Positions 51,930 through 61,973 are shown, counted from the stretch's first letter. The stretch is DNA of 64,000 bases from an uncultured Pelagibacteraceae bacterium (GCA_902577075.1 CACGXV010000006.1:1-64000), one strand, 5' to 3'. Notes: generated by a model from the letters alone, not told the origin. Program-made: numbers and translations.

Positions 51930-53080
51930 TACTTTTCTTTAATTTCAATTTTTTTGTTATACCAGTTCATTATTGCTGCAATAGTAAGGCTAATAGTTAA
52001 GTAGGTTAGCATTGTTATTGAGACAATTTCTATGGCTTTACCTGTTTGCATCAGTGCTGTTCCTGCAAATACAAGAACTAAATCAGGGTATGCAATAGCT
52101 GCTGCTAAAGATGAATTTTTAGTTAAATTTAAATATTGGTTTGTTGTTGGTGGAATAATAATTCTTAAAGCTTGAGGCATGATAACTAATTTTAGTACTT
52201 GATTAGGCGTCAATCCTACTGAGGCTGCAGCCTCCTTCTGGCCTTTACTCACACCTTCAATACCAGCTCTTACACACTCTGCTACAAATGTAGAAGTATA
52301 TAAAGATAAAGCCAATACTAGGGCTATTAATTCAGGAGGTAAACTTATCCCTCCTTCATAAATATAAGATATTTTTGACAGTTTTTTAAGCTGTGGTAGT
52401 TCAAATTCTAAACTCACTCCACCAAATAAAAAAGATAAAAGTGGTAAAATAATTAACAAAGCTATTGAATACAAGAGTACTGGAATTTGTTTACCTTGTG
52501 TATCTCTTAAATTATTTGCGTAATTTCTTAATACTATAATTGAAATTATTGCTGCTAAACCACAATACAAAAATACATTTAAATTTTCCCATACCATTGC
52601 AGGTATGTAATAACCTTTTACTGTCATATAGGTTACACCAAACCATGCATTAGCTTTTTCTGGCAAAGGCAATGCTCTCAAAGCAGCATAATACCAAAAG
52701 AAAATTTGCAATAATAATGGTATATTTCTAAAAAATTCTACATACCATGCTGCAGAATTTTTTATGAGATAATTTGACGATAATCTTGCTACGCCAATTA
52801 TTACTCCAAGTATTGTACAAAAAATTATGCTTATAAATGACACTAGTAAAGTGTTTAAAAGTCCAACTAGAAAGGCTCTAGCATATGAGTCTGAACCACT
52901 ATATTCAATTAAAGAAAACTGAACATCAAATGACGACTCTTGTGATAAAAACCCAAAACCAAAATCAATACCTCTATTATCCATGTTGGTCTGGGCATTG
53001 ATTGTTAAAAATCCAAAAATAAGAACAACAAATAGTACGGCTAAAATCTGAGGTAAGAATTTTTTTATAATGTTGTTCAT
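51929..53080 (-). CDS. aapQ: General L-amino acid ABC transporter permease AapQ
   Basis: A 383-residue permease partner of AapM with N-terminal extra segments. Typical stretches are WYVEFFRNIPLLLQIFFWYYA and the coupling loop EGVSKGQKEAAASVGLTPNQVLKLVIMPQALRIIIPP. It starts 63 bp after aapJ, beyond a strong terminator hairpin, so it is probably made at lower level than the binding protein. Confidence 0.92.
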   Translation of the reverse strand: MNNIIKKFLPQILAVLFVVLIFGFLTINAQTNMDNRGIDFGFGFLSQESSFDVQFSLIEYSGSDSYARAFLVGLLNTLLVSFISIIFCTILGVIIGVARLSSNYLIKNSAAWYVEFFRNIPLLLQIFFWYYAALRALPLPEKANAWFGVTYMTVKGYYIPAMVWENLNVFLYCGLAAIISIIVLRNYANNLRDTQGKQIPVLLYSIALLIILPLLSFLFGGVSLEFELPQLKKLSKISYIYEGGISLPPELIALVLALSLYTSTFVAECVRAGIEGVSKGQKEAAASVGLTPNQVLKLVIMPQALRIIIPPTTNQYLNLTKNSSLAAAIAYPDLVLVFAGTALMQTGKAIEIVSITMLTYLTISLTIAAIMNWYNKKIEIKEK

Positions 53081-53092
53081 TAGAGTATATAT

Positions 53093-53125
53093 AAAAAAAA
53101 GGGCTAGATATTTCTAGCCCTTTTT
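53093..53125 (-). terminator. Terminator or attenuator between aapJ and aapQ
   Basis: Minus strand AAAAAGGGCTAGA pairs perfectly with TCTAGCCCTTTTT around a 4-nt loop and is followed by more T. It lies inside the operon just after the binding-protein gene, as at phnD and pstS. Confidence 0.88.
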
Positions 53126-53143
53126 AAGTAATTTAGAATAAAA

Positions 53144-54184
53144 TTATCTTGCTGGTGGTACGTATAAAATTCCACCTTTAGTCCATAATTCGTTTGGACC
53201 TCTATCAGGTAGAATTCCAGTGTCAGCTATATTTCTCTTGTAACTTTCACCGTAGTTACCAACTTGTTTGATAATTCTTAAGTTCCAGTCGTTATCTAAA
53301 CCAAAAGCTGCACCCAATTCACCTTCAGCACCAACTAATCTTTTGATAGCTGGATTGTTTGAAGTTTTCATCATGTCAGCATTTGATGAGTTAACACCGT
53401 ACTCTTCTGCTTCGATCATAGTATTTAGTGACCATCTAACTATGTCTTCCCAAACAGAATCACCTTGACGTACAACTGGACCTAGTGGTTCTTTTGAAAT
53501 AGTTTCAGGTAATACTACGTGATCATCTGGAGCTGATAATTTTGTTCTTTGAGCAGCAAGACCAGATTTATCTGTTGTGTAAGTATCACATCTACCAGCA
53601 TCGTAAGCAGCTACGACTTCATCTGCTTTTTCAAAAACTACTGGCTCATAAGAAATTCCTCTAGAATCAAAGAAGTCTCTCATATTAAGCTCAGTTGTTG
53701 TTCCTAAGTTCGTACAAACAGATGTTCCGTTTTTAAACTCACTTGTAGATTTAATTCCTGAACCTTTTCTTACCATGAAACCTTGTCCATCATAGAAATT
53801 TACTCCAACAAAAGTTAAACCAATGTCAGCATCTCTAGATAGAGTCCAAGTAGTGTTTCTTGATAAGATATCAATTTCACCAGATGTAAGTGCAGTAAAT
53901 CTTTCTTTTGCACTTAAAGGAGTGAATTTAACTTTAGTTGCATCCCCTAATGTAGCAGCAGCTACAGCTCTACATACATCAACATCTATCCCTGTCCAAT
54001 TTCCAGACTCATCTGCATTTGAAAATCCAGGTAGACCCTGAGAAACACCACATCTTACAAATCCTCTTTTTTTAGTGTTCTCAAGAGTTTTTGATTTCTT
54101 AGCAGCCATTGTCTCTGTTGAAAATGCAAAAAGCACAGCAAACATAGCTACTAAAGAAGTCAATTGTTTTACTAATTTAAACAT
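53144..54184 (-). CDS. aapJ: General L-amino acid binding protein AapJ
   Basis: A 346-residue periplasmic binding protein with a signal peptide (cleaved near TETMAA, residue 27). RGFVRCGVSQGLPGFSNADESGNWTGIDVDVCRAVAAA is the typical AapJ start, and GEIDILSRNTTWTLSRD forms part of the ligand site. First gene of aapJQMP. Expected to be one of the most abundant proteins in such cells. Confidence 0.94.
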   Translation of the reverse strand: MFKLVKQLTSLVAMFAVLFAFSTETMAAKKSKTLENTKKRGFVRCGVSQGLPGFSNADESGNWTGIDVDVCRAVAAATLGDATKVKFTPLSAKERFTALTSGEIDILSRNTTWTLSRDADIGLTFVGVNFYDGQGFMVRKGSGIKSTSEFKNGTSVCTNLGTTTELNMRDFFDSRGISYEPVVFEKADEVVAAYDAGRCDTYTTDKSGLAAQRTKLSAPDDHVVLPETISKEPLGPVVRQGDSVWEDIVRWSLNTMIEAEEYGVNSSNADMMKTSNNPAIKRLVGAEGELGAAFGLDNDWNLRIIKQVGNYGESYKRNIADTGILPDRGPNELWTKGGILYVPPAR

Positions 54185-54223
54185 TATTTCTTCCTCTTTT
54201 ATTTATTTATTTGTTAACAAATT

Positions 54224-54245
54224 ATTCAAAAAGTAATTTTTGAAT
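54224..54245 (-). promoter_or_regulatory. Inverted repeat in the aapJ leader
   Basis: ATTCAAAAA and TTTTTGAAT form a perfect 9-bp stem with a 4-nt loop about 40 bp before aapJ; a palindrome ATTTGTTAACAAAT lies between it and the start. Either could be an operator or a leader structure. Nothing else in the 132-bp gap is recognisable. Confidence 0.3.
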
Positions 54246-54316
54246 GCTTGAGTAAAGCAGAAACTAATACAACCATCAACTGTAAAAATACCTCATCAAT
54301 GTTGACCAATTTGTGC

Positions 54317-54393
54317 TGGCGCGCCCTGAAGGATTCGAACCTCCGACCCACGGTTTAGAAAACCGTTGCTCTATCCAGCTGAGCTAAGGGCGC
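54317..54393 (-). tRNA. tRNA-Arg (TCT)
   Basis: Minus strand GCGCCCT pairs with AGGGCGC, discriminator G and encoded CCA. The anticodon loop TTTCTAA gives TCT, which reads AGA, the main Arg codon in this AT-rich genome. D-arm TAGCTCAGCTGGATAGAGCA and T-arm GGTTCGAATCC are normal. Length 77 nt. Confidence 0.96.
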
Positions 54394-54418
54394 TAAGACA
54401 TAACTTTATAATACTAAT

Positions 54419-55828
54419 TTAATTTTTGAAAAGAAATTTTTTGAATAAAATTAATATCGTTAGTAGTTCAACTCTGCCGATTATCATGAAAATTATTAAA
54501 TAAATCTTTGTTAAAAAAGATAGATTGTAAAAGTCAAAATTTGTAAGTTGGAACATAGTTGAATTAACAGTGTTCATTATTGTCAAAATAGAAAGTTTAA
54601 ATGAATTTTCAAATTTAATTTCAGAAAGGGTCAGAAGCAAGGTTAATAAAGATAAAGATATAATGAAAATAATTATAGAAAAAAAATATTTATCTATATC
54701 TGATTTATTTGTATTTTCATTAATCAATGTCACTCTATTAGAATAGATTTGATTTGGTTTTGTATGAGAAAGAAGATTGTTTATGGAAAATTTAATTAAA
54801 GTTAAAATTTTTATAACTCTAAGTCCTGAGCTTGTTGAAAAAAATGAACCACCAATAATAACCATAATGAAAAATATAAAAGTAAGATTGTTTGGTGTAT
54901 CCGAAAATGAAAAACCAATATTTGATACACTACTTGTTATAGCAACTAAAATAGTTGGAAAACTATTACTCGAATTTAAAAAAACAAATGAAAAAAAGAT
55001 TAAAAAAATCAAATAAATTAACAAATTAAAATCTTCACTCAAGAAACTAAGTTTTTTTCTGTTAAAAAAAATAAGATTATAGACTAAAAAAAGACTGAAG
55101 AAAGAAAGTAGCATTGAAAATGATAAAAGAATCTTGCTTAAATTGTTCTCAAACAAATAGTCAATATTGTTCACTGGTAAAAAACCACCAGAAGAAATTA
55201 TTGATAATGATAAATTAAAAGCATCAAAAGTCCTTAAATTTATAATTTTAAATAATATGAATATAAATAATGTTAATGATGAATAAATTACAATTATTTT
55301 AAATGATTGTTTAAAAATTTCACTTTTATTGAAAGATAAGTATTCTGTGAAAGATTGTTTTAAGTTTTTATCAAAAATTTCGATTAATAATAAAATTGAA
55401 AAAAGAAAATAAATTCCACCTATCCATTGTGAAGTCGATCTCCATAAAATTAGGCTTTCATCTAATTGCTTAATATTTTCAAAGATAGTAAAACCTGTCG
55501 ATGTAAATCCTGAAATTGCCTCAAAATATGAATTTAATAGTGTGATATTTTGAATGCCAAAATAGTAAGGTATTGAGATTATTAATGGAAATAAAAAATA
55601 ACCTAACAAAACAGTAAATATTTTTTCATATAATGAAATTTTCTTAACTTTTGTTCTGTTAAAAAATAAAATCAGAATTCCTAGGATAAGACTTATAACC
55701 AAGGTATATATGTAATTTTCAATATTAAAGAAAATATCAAAATAATTTGAATAAATAATATTAAAAAAAGAAAATATACTTATTAAAAATAAAAAGGCAC
55801 TAATATATATTGAGCTATATTTTGTCAT
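54419..55828 (-). CDS. trkH: Potassium uptake channel subunit TrkH
   Basis: A 469-residue integral membrane protein with about ten segments and four selectivity-filter-like turns; FEAISGFTSTGFTIFENI holds the first filter, and SSGGFLPVNN, ITSSVSNIGFSFSD and FFSTSSGLRVIKI are the others. It works with TrkA, whose gene lies 7 bp upstream. Last gene of ntrY-ntrX-trkA-trkH, next to tRNA-Arg. Confidence 0.93.
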   Translation of the reverse strand: MTKYSSIYISAFLFLISIFSFFNIIYSNYFDIFFNIENYIYTLVISLILGILILFFNRTKVKKISLYEKIFTVLLGYFLFPLIISIPYYFGIQNITLLNSYFEAISGFTSTGFTIFENIKQLDESLILWRSTSQWIGGIYFLFSILLLIEIFDKNLKQSFTEYLSFNKSEIFKQSFKIIVIYSSLTLFIFILFKIINLRTFDAFNLSLSIISSGGFLPVNNIDYLFENNLSKILLSFSMLLSFFSLFLVYNLIFFNRKKLSFLSEDFNLLIYLIFLIFFSFVFLNSSNSFPTILVAITSSVSNIGFSFSDTPNNLTFIFFIMVIIGGSFFSTSSGLRVIKILTLIKFSINNLLSHTKPNQIYSNRVTLINENTNKSDIDKYFFSIIIFIISLSLLTLLLTLSEIKFENSFKLSILTIMNTVNSTMFQLTNFDFYNLSFLTKIYLIIFMIIGRVELLTILILFKKFLFKN

Positions 55829-55835
55829 CTTAAAA

Positions 55836-57209
55836 TTAGACTGAACTAATTCTAAAAATATTTTCTACTATGGGTAGTTGATCTCTTTTAGATAATAGAA
55901 CAACCGTATCATCTTTTTGAAAAATATAACTTGAGCTTGGAATTTTAAAATTTCCATTACTTAATATTGCTCCTATTCGGATTTCATCTGGTAAGTTTGA
56001 ATCCTTTAACTGTTTATTAATTAATTCTGAAGTCTCTATAATATCTGCCTCTATCACCTCATATTCACCATTTGAAATTGTATAAGCATTTTCTATAGTT
56101 CCTTTATGAACATGTTTCAAAATACTCGAAACTGTGCTCATCCTTGGGTCAATCAAATCATCTATTTTAAGCGAGGATTGAAGTAATGAATAATTTGGCT
56201 TGTTTATAAGTGCCATCGTTCTCTTATCTTTAGAAAATTTTTCAACTATAACACTTACCATTAAATTATCCTCATCATCATTTGTAAGTGCTAATACAGT
56301 TTCAACTTCATCAATATTAGCCTCATTTAAAACTTCTTCATCCAAACCGTTTCCATTAATTACTATTGTATCATTTAATTCATTTGCGATATATTCAGCT
56401 CTGCTTTTATCCTTTTCAATTATCTTTACTCTTGCCGATTCAAATGACTGCTCAATGTTTTTGGCTAAATTAAAACCAATATTTCCACCACCGATTATTA
56501 GCATTTTATTTGAAATTTTTTCATTATGTCCGAAAACAGATAGTGTTTCTTGCATTTGAATGCTATTAACTACAACATATGCTTTATCATTAAGCTGTAA
56601 TTTGTCAGTTTTTTTCATTATTATAAATTTATCATTTCTGATAACACCAAGAATATAAGCGTTCAATTTAGGAAATTTTTTAGTGAGCTCATTTAAATTA
56701 ATTCCATGTATTGAACATTTTTCATCTATTAAAATTTCTAGTAGTCTAATTTTGTTTTCTGCAAAAGGAACATTATCTAATGCACCTGGAGCTTCTAATT
56801 TTCGTTGGATAGATTTAGCAATTTCGAGTTCAGGGGAAATTATATTGTCTATCGGTAAGTTTTCTTTACTAAATAAACCTGAGTATTTGGGATCAAGATA
56901 TTCTTGAAATCTAATTCTTGCAATTTTCTTTGGAACTTTAAACAAAGAAAAAGCTATTTGACAAATCAACATATTTATTTCGTCATTTCTTGTCACAGCT
57001 ATAATCATGTCAGCATCCTTAGTATTTGCTTTTTCTAATATTTCAGGTGAAGTAGCTTTACCAACGATTGCTTTGACATCTAAAGTTTCATTAATTTTTT
57101 GAATATCATCGCTTGATTGATCTATCATTGTGATTGAATGATTTTGTTCAATTAACATTTTTGCTATAGTTGAACCTACTCTTCCAGCCCCGCAAATAAT
57201 AATATTCAT
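55836..57209 (-). CDS. trkA: Trk potassium channel regulator TrkA
   Basis: A 457-residue cytoplasmic protein with two RCK modules: NAD-binding motif IICGAGRVGSTIAKML (residues 3-18) and the second Rossmann start ILIIGGGNIGFNLAKNIEQ-like MLIIGGGNIGFNLAKN near residue 236. Each is followed by a TrkA_C domain. Controls TrkH gating by nucleotide binding. Shares a base with ntrX, an arrangement common in alphaproteobacteria. Confidence 0.94.
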   Translation of the reverse strand: MNIIICGAGRVGSTIAKMLIEQNHSITMIDQSSDDIQKINETLDVKAIVGKATSPEILEKANTKDADMIIAVTRNDEINMLICQIAFSLFKVPKKIARIRFQEYLDPKYSGLFSKENLPIDNIISPELEIAKSIQRKLEAPGALDNVPFAENKIRLLEILIDEKCSIHGINLNELTKKFPKLNAYILGVIRNDKFIIMKKTDKLQLNDKAYVVVNSIQMQETLSVFGHNEKISNKMLIIGGGNIGFNLAKNIEQSFESARVKIIEKDKSRAEYIANELNDTIVINGNGLDEEVLNEANIDEVETVLALTNDDEDNLMVSVIVEKFSKDKRTMALINKPNYSLLQSSLKIDDLIDPRMSTVSSILKHVHKGTIENAYTISNGEYEVIEADIIETSELINKQLKDSNLPDEIRIGAILSNGNFKIPSSSYIFQKDDTVVLLSKRDQLPIVENIFRISSV

Positions 57210-58564
57210 TAATTTAAGTCTTTCACACCTAATAATTTTAGTTTTCTATGTAGTGCCGATCTTTCCATGCCAATAAATTTAGCAGTTTTAGATATATTTC
57301 CACTAAATTTTCTTAACTGAGAAATTAGGTATTGTTTTTCAAAAGTTTCTCTAGCCTCTTTTAAAGGTACAGTTAATGTTTCTGTGACAGAAAAATCATC
57401 TTCAACTGATTTTGAAAGAGATTCTTTGATTATATTCATTAATCTTTGATTGTCGTCTTCAGGAGATAATATTGCTATTCTCTCAATTAAATTTCTTAAT
57501 TCTCTGACATTTCCAGGCCAGTCATAATTTAACAAATAATTATTATCATGTATTTTAAATTTTTTAAAATTATTAGCCTCACATATATTTTCTATAAAAT
57601 AATCGATTAATATTGGTATATCATCAATTCTTTTATTAAGTGGATCAATATTTATATTAAATACATTTAATCGATGAAAAAGATCTTCTCTAAAATTTCC
57701 TAATTTTATCTCATTTTTAACATCTTTGCTGTTAGTACAGATAATTCTCACATCAACTTTTATATCGTGATTACTATTTATTCTTTTAAATTTTTGATCA
57801 ATTACAACTCTTAAAATCTTAGATTGAGTTTCTAGTGGAATTTCTGTGACTTCATCAATTAATAATATTCCTCCTGATGCTTTTTCAAGCGCTCCATAAA
57901 AAATAGAACCATCTTTCTTTTCCTCTCCAAATAATTCAAGCTCATATTTTTTAGCATCTAACAAGGCACCATTAATAATAATAAATGGACCATCCTTTCT
58001 TTTTGAGTTTTTATGTATCTTTCTTGATATTAGTTCTTTGCCTGATCCTGTAGGACCACTAATAAAAATTCTACTCTCAGATTTTGAAAGTTTATTTATT
58101 TGATCTTTTATAGAAAGAATATTTGAACTTTTACCTACAAGCTCAAATGTATGAAAAAGTTTTGTGTTTAAGTTTTTATTTTCATTTTTTAAATTATAAT
58201 TTTCTACAGCTCTATTTACAAAATTTAACAATCTTTCTTTATCAAAAGGTTTTTGAATAAATTCAAAAGCACCAGATTTTAATGAGTTAACAGCCATCTC
58301 AATATTTGCATGGCCAGAAATCATAATAACAGGTAAATCAGTATTTTTTTTTTTTATATGATCTAATAATAAAATCCCATCATTATCACCTTTATCAAGT
58401 TTTACATCTATAATTGCAACGTCTGGAAGTTTTTTGTCTATTTCTGTTAATGCTTGATTATAGTTTGCAGCTAGTCTTGTCTTATAACCTGAGTCTTTTA
58501 TTAATTCATCAAGAATAAATCTTATATCTGCATTATCATCTACAATTAATATTTCTGCTGACAT
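57209..58564 (-). CDS. ntrX: Nitrogen-type response regulator NtrX, without the sigma-54 contact loop
   Basis: A 451-residue regulator: receiver (phospho-Asp in VAIIDVKLDKGD, near 54), AAA+ domain (Walker A ISGPTGSGKE, Walker B GGILLIDEV) and a Fis-type helix-turn-helix (GNISKTAKFIGMERSALHRKL). Where sigma-54 activators have GAFTGA, this protein reads EEKKDGSIFYGALE, so it cannot be expected to act with sigma-54. NtrX of alphaproteobacteria often works with other sigma factors. Located 2 bp after ntrY. Confidence 0.92.
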   Translation of the reverse strand: MSAEILIVDDNADIRFILDELIKDSGYKTRLAANYNQALTEIDKKLPDVAIIDVKLDKGDNDGILLLDHIKKKNTDLPVIMISGHANIEMAVNSLKSGAFEFIQKPFDKERLLNFVNRAVENYNLKNENKNLNTKLFHTFELVGKSSNILSIKDQINKLSKSESRIFISGPTGSGKELISRKIHKNSKRKDGPFIIINGALLDAKKYELELFGEEKKDGSIFYGALEKASGGILLIDEVTEIPLETQSKILRVVIDQKFKRINSNHDIKVDVRIICTNSKDVKNEIKLGNFREDLFHRLNVFNINIDPLNKRIDDIPILIDYFIENICEANNFKKFKIHDNNYLLNYDWPGNVRELRNLIERIAILSPEDDNQRLMNIIKESLSKSVEDDFSVTETLTVPLKEARETFEKQYLISQLRKFSGNISKTAKFIGMERSALHRKLKLLGVKDLN

Positions 58565-58566
58565 TT

Positions 58567-60345
58567 TTATTTTATATATGGAATTATGATTTGAATTTTT
58601 GCACCATTTTTATGATTAAGAAATTTAATTGATCCTTCATGATCACTAATAATTTTATCTACAATTGATAATCCTAATCCAGTTCCTTTTTCTTTAGTTG
58701 TAAAATAAGGTTTTATTATATCTTTAGTTTTTTTATTTTTAAAACCTGTACCAGTATCAATAATATTAACGTTTATATAATCTCTTCTTTGTCTAATTTC
58801 TATATCTATATTTTTGTTAGTTTTGCTATCTTTTTCAACATTTTCTTGAATACTTTCTACAGAATTTTTCATTAAATTAAAAAACAATCTATTAAATTGT
58901 TCGTAGTCAAACTTTAAAACAACATCTTTATTTAAATGGTTAAGTAATCTAATTTTTATGGATGTATCAAATTTATTTATTAAATTTATATTTTCCTTGA
59001 TTACTAAATTCAAATTATTTGATTTAAATAAAGGCTTTGGCATTCTAGCAAAATCTGAGAATTCATTTACCAAATTTTCAATTTGTTTAATTTGCTTATG
59101 GATTGTTTTGAGATTGATTAAATACTTTTCTTGTTTTTCATTTTCAATATTTGGTAAATATTTAGTTTTGAGATTATCGATAGTTAATTGAATTGGTGTA
59201 AGAGGATTCTTAATTTCATGAGCTAATTTTCTTGCAACATTTTCCCAAGCTTCATGTCTTTCGTTTGTTAGTAATTTTTCTTGCTGATTTTTTAACCTTT
59301 CTATCATTGAATTAAAATTTTTATTAAGTCTTTCCATTTCAATATCAGCTTTTAAATCAGGTACTTTTGTGTCGAGATTTCCTTTACCAATCTTCTCTGA
59401 CGCGGTTATTAAATTATTAATTGAGATAAAAAATCTGGATGAAAATCTAATCGCTATTGTGATTGATAAAAATAATAAAAGCGTAACTAAAGTAATGTAA
59501 ATTATTGCGAATGATATTCTTATACCAAGATTCTGATTTTCAACAGTGTAATAAAAATTAACCGCTTCCTCAGATTTAATTAAATAATTAGAAATGTTTT
59601 TATCAAAATATTTTAGTACATATAAAAAGGTATTATCAAAATTTGATAGTCTTATCACTGCTGCAGATTTATTTTCAAAAGTATTGATTATTTTTAGTGG
59701 TCTGTCATCATTTTTGACCATTTGCATTGCTCTATCCTCAATTTTTCTATATTTCGAGTCTGCGGCTGATTTTATTAACTGACCATTAGCATTTATTAAA
59801 TGAAGTTGATCTATATCTCTTAAATATCTTTGAGTATTTAATATAAGTTGAAAACGATCAGGATTTGTTTTGTATAAATCTGAATATTTATTTAAATCGA
59901 ATGCAATCAAAACAATCTCTGATTCAATTTTATTTCTCTTTTCATCGACATAGTTTTTTGCAATTTCGTATGAATTATTAACTGCGGTTGTGATTTTTTT
60001 GTCGAAATATTTATCGAGAGCAAAAGAAAAAATAAACAACGAAAATATTGCAATTAATAATGACGGTATTAATGTGAAAAGTGCAAATGAAACTATATAT
60101 TTACTATTTGCTACTGATCCTCTCACATTAATGTTATTTTTAATTGAGTTTCGTATATCAACAAAAATTAAAATAAAAAATATAAGTACCAAAATGATGT
60201 TAGAAATTAGCAAAATTTCAAGGTTATCTTCATTAAGTTTTATAAAGCTTTTATCAATAAATGTTAAAAATGTTATAAAAGCTAGTGAAATTGTTAGTAT
60301 AAAAATAACTATGATAAACAAATTTCTTTTTAACAAAGCAAACAT
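58567..60345 (-). CDS. ntrY: Sensor histidine kinase NtrY
   Basis: A 592-residue membrane kinase: about three or four N-terminal membrane segments (up to residue about 115), a periplasmic sensing region, another segment near 280-300, a HAMP domain, and a kinase core with H-box KLAHEIKNPLTPIQL, N-box FFNLMKNSVESIQ and G-box DTGTGFKN and GTGLGLSIVDK. Partner of NtrX. Often linked to redox or nitrogen status. No NtrB/NtrC pair occurs beside it, unlike many other alphaproteobacteria. Confidence 0.93.
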   Translation of the reverse strand: MFALLKRNLFIIVIFILTISLAFITFLTFIDKSFIKLNEDNLEILLISNIILVLIFFILIFVDIRNSIKNNINVRGSVANSKYIVSFALFTLIPSLLIAIFSLFIFSFALDKYFDKKITTAVNNSYEIAKNYVDEKRNKIESEIVLIAFDLNKYSDLYKTNPDRFQLILNTQRYLRDIDQLHLINANGQLIKSAADSKYRKIEDRAMQMVKNDDRPLKIINTFENKSAAVIRLSNFDNTFLYVLKYFDKNISNYLIKSEEAVNFYYTVENQNLGIRISFAIIYITLVTLLLFLSITIAIRFSSRFFISINNLITASEKIGKGNLDTKVPDLKADIEMERLNKNFNSMIERLKNQQEKLLTNERHEAWENVARKLAHEIKNPLTPIQLTIDNLKTKYLPNIENEKQEKYLINLKTIHKQIKQIENLVNEFSDFARMPKPLFKSNNLNLVIKENINLINKFDTSIKIRLLNHLNKDVVLKFDYEQFNRLFFNLMKNSVESIQENVEKDSKTNKNIDIEIRQRRDYINVNIIDTGTGFKNKKTKDIIKPYFTTKEKGTGLGLSIVDKIISDHEGSIKFLNHKNGAKIQIIIPYIK

Positions 60346-60379
60346 AATTTAAATATACATTAAAAAATTTATAATAATC

Positions 60380-61486
60380 ATGAGTAATTGTTTTATACTA
60401 CTAGCTGCAGGCAAAGGTAAGAGATTTAAATCAAATAGTCCAAAACAATTTATAAATTATCTAAATAAACCCTTATTTATGCACTCTGTTAATAAGGCCA
60501 TTGAGTCAAAATTATTTAAAGCGATAATAATTGTGTCAAATGTACCATTAAAAAATATTAAAAATAAATCTATTAAAGTAATCAGAGGAGGTAGAGAAAG
60601 ACATAATTCATCACAAAAAGCATTAAAATTTATAAAAAAAATGAATTTCAAAAATGTATTTATTCATGATGCAGCACGACCAAATTTCTCTATTAAACTA
60701 TTAAAAAGACTCAATTCAAATTTGAAAAAGAATAGAGCCGTAGTGCCTTTTTTAAAAACTGAAAATTCAACCAAATATAAAATTAATAATAAAATACAAA
60801 ATCTAGACAGAAATAATTTGCTATTAACCCAAACTCCACAATGTTTTGATTTTAAAACTTTATATAATCTAAGTAAATTAAATAAAAAAAATGTTACCGA
60901 TGAAGCTTCAATATTTCTAAACAATAATCAAAAAATTAAATTTATAAAAGGTGAAGAAAATAACTTTAAAATAACCATTCAGTCGGATTTAAAAAAAATA
61001 AATCCCCAAAGTTACTATGGTATCGGTTTTGATATTCATAGATTAATTAAAAATAAAAAATTATATCTTGGAGGTAGTAAAATTCCATTTCATTCAGGTC
61101 TTCAAGGACACTCCGATGGCGATGTAATATTACACGCTGTTATCGACGGACTTCTTGGCGCAATGAGAAAAAAAGACATAGGCACGTTATTCCCGAGCAA
61201 TAAAATGAAATTTAAAAATATAAGATCACCTAATATGTTAACTCCTATTTTAAGAATTTTAGATAAAAATGGTTATAATATAAATAATTTAGATATTAAT
61301 TTAATATGTGAAAATCCAAAAGTATCAAAATACAGAAATAAAATAATTACTTCTTTGTCTAATTTGCTCAATATTAATAAAGATCAAATTAATTTAAAAG
61401 GTAAAACAGTTGAAAAATTAGGCTTGATAGGAAAGGAAAAAGCAATTGCGTGTGAAGCTATAGTCTCATTAAATTATTATGCTTAA
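60380..61486 (+). CDS. ispDF: Bifunctional IspD/IspF isoprenoid synthesis enzyme
   Basis: A 368-residue fusion for two steps of the MEP pathway. The N-terminal half is the MEP cytidylyltransferase (IspD; LLAAGKGKRFKSNSPKQF near 7-24, HDAARPNFS near 95). The C-terminal half from about residue 210 is MECDP synthase (IspF; GIGFDIHRLI and LQGHSDGDVILHAVIDGLLGA). The fusion is usual in alphaproteobacteria. It is divergent from ntrY over 34 bp and overlaps pgpA by 8 bp. Confidence 0.95.
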   Translation: MSNCFILLAAGKGKRFKSNSPKQFINYLNKPLFMHSVNKAIESKLFKAIIIVSNVPLKNIKNKSIKVIRGGRERHNSSQKALKFIKKMNFKNVFIHDAARPNFSIKLLKRLNSNLKKNRAVVPFLKTENSTKYKINNKIQNLDRNNLLLTQTPQCFDFKTLYNLSKLNKKNVTDEASIFLNNNQKIKFIKGEENNFKITIQSDLKKINPQSYYGIGFDIHRLIKNKKLYLGGSKIPFHSGLQGHSDGDVILHAVIDGLLGAMRKKDIGTLFPSNKMKFKNIRSPNMLTPILRILDKNGYNINNLDINLICENPKVSKYRNKIITSLSNLLNINKDQINLKGKTVEKLGLIGKEKAIACEAIVSLNYYA

Positions 61487-61973
61487 AAAAATAAATACTT
61501 TATTTGTTACAATGTTAGGAATTGGAAAATTATCAAGAATTCCTGGTAGTTATGCTTCTTTGGTAACGGTTATTTTTTTATATATATTGTTTCACATTTT
61601 ATCAGTACCAGCGGATGTATTTTTGTTTTTTTTGGTAGCTATTTTTATAATTTCACTTTTTGCAGTAAATTTATTTATTAAAGATTTAACTAATAAAGAT
61701 CCAAAAGAGGTTGTTATTGATGAATTTATTGGTCAATCAATACCCATTTGTCTTTATGAAATAGCCCATTCAGAAGTAACGGATCCAGCAAGGGTACTAA
61801 CCTTTTATTTTATAATGTTTATTCTTTTTAGAATTTTTGATATCGCAAAACCCTACCCTGTAAGTTATTACGATAAGAACTTTAAGAATAGCTTTGGTGT
61901 TATAATGGATGATATTTGTGCTGGTTTGTATGTAGTAGCAATTCTAGTCTTTTATATGATAATTACCTCATGA
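61479..61973 (+). CDS. pgpA: Phosphatidylglycerophosphatase A
   Basis: Removes phosphate from phosphatidylglycerophosphate to give phosphatidylglycerol. A 164-residue membrane protein with about four segments. IGKLSRIPGSYASLVTV and the metal-binding VIDEFIGQSIP, then MDDICAGLYV, are family hallmarks. It overlaps ispDF by 8 bp and cinA by 4 bp (ATGA). Confidence 0.92.
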   Translation: MLKKINTLFVTMLGIGKLSRIPGSYASLVTVIFLYILFHILSVPADVFLFFLVAIFIISLFAVNLFIKDLTNKDPKEVVIDEFIGQSIPICLYEIAHSEVTDPARVLTFYFIMFILFRIFDIAKPYPVSYYDKNFKNSFGVIMDDICAGLYVVAILVFYMIITS

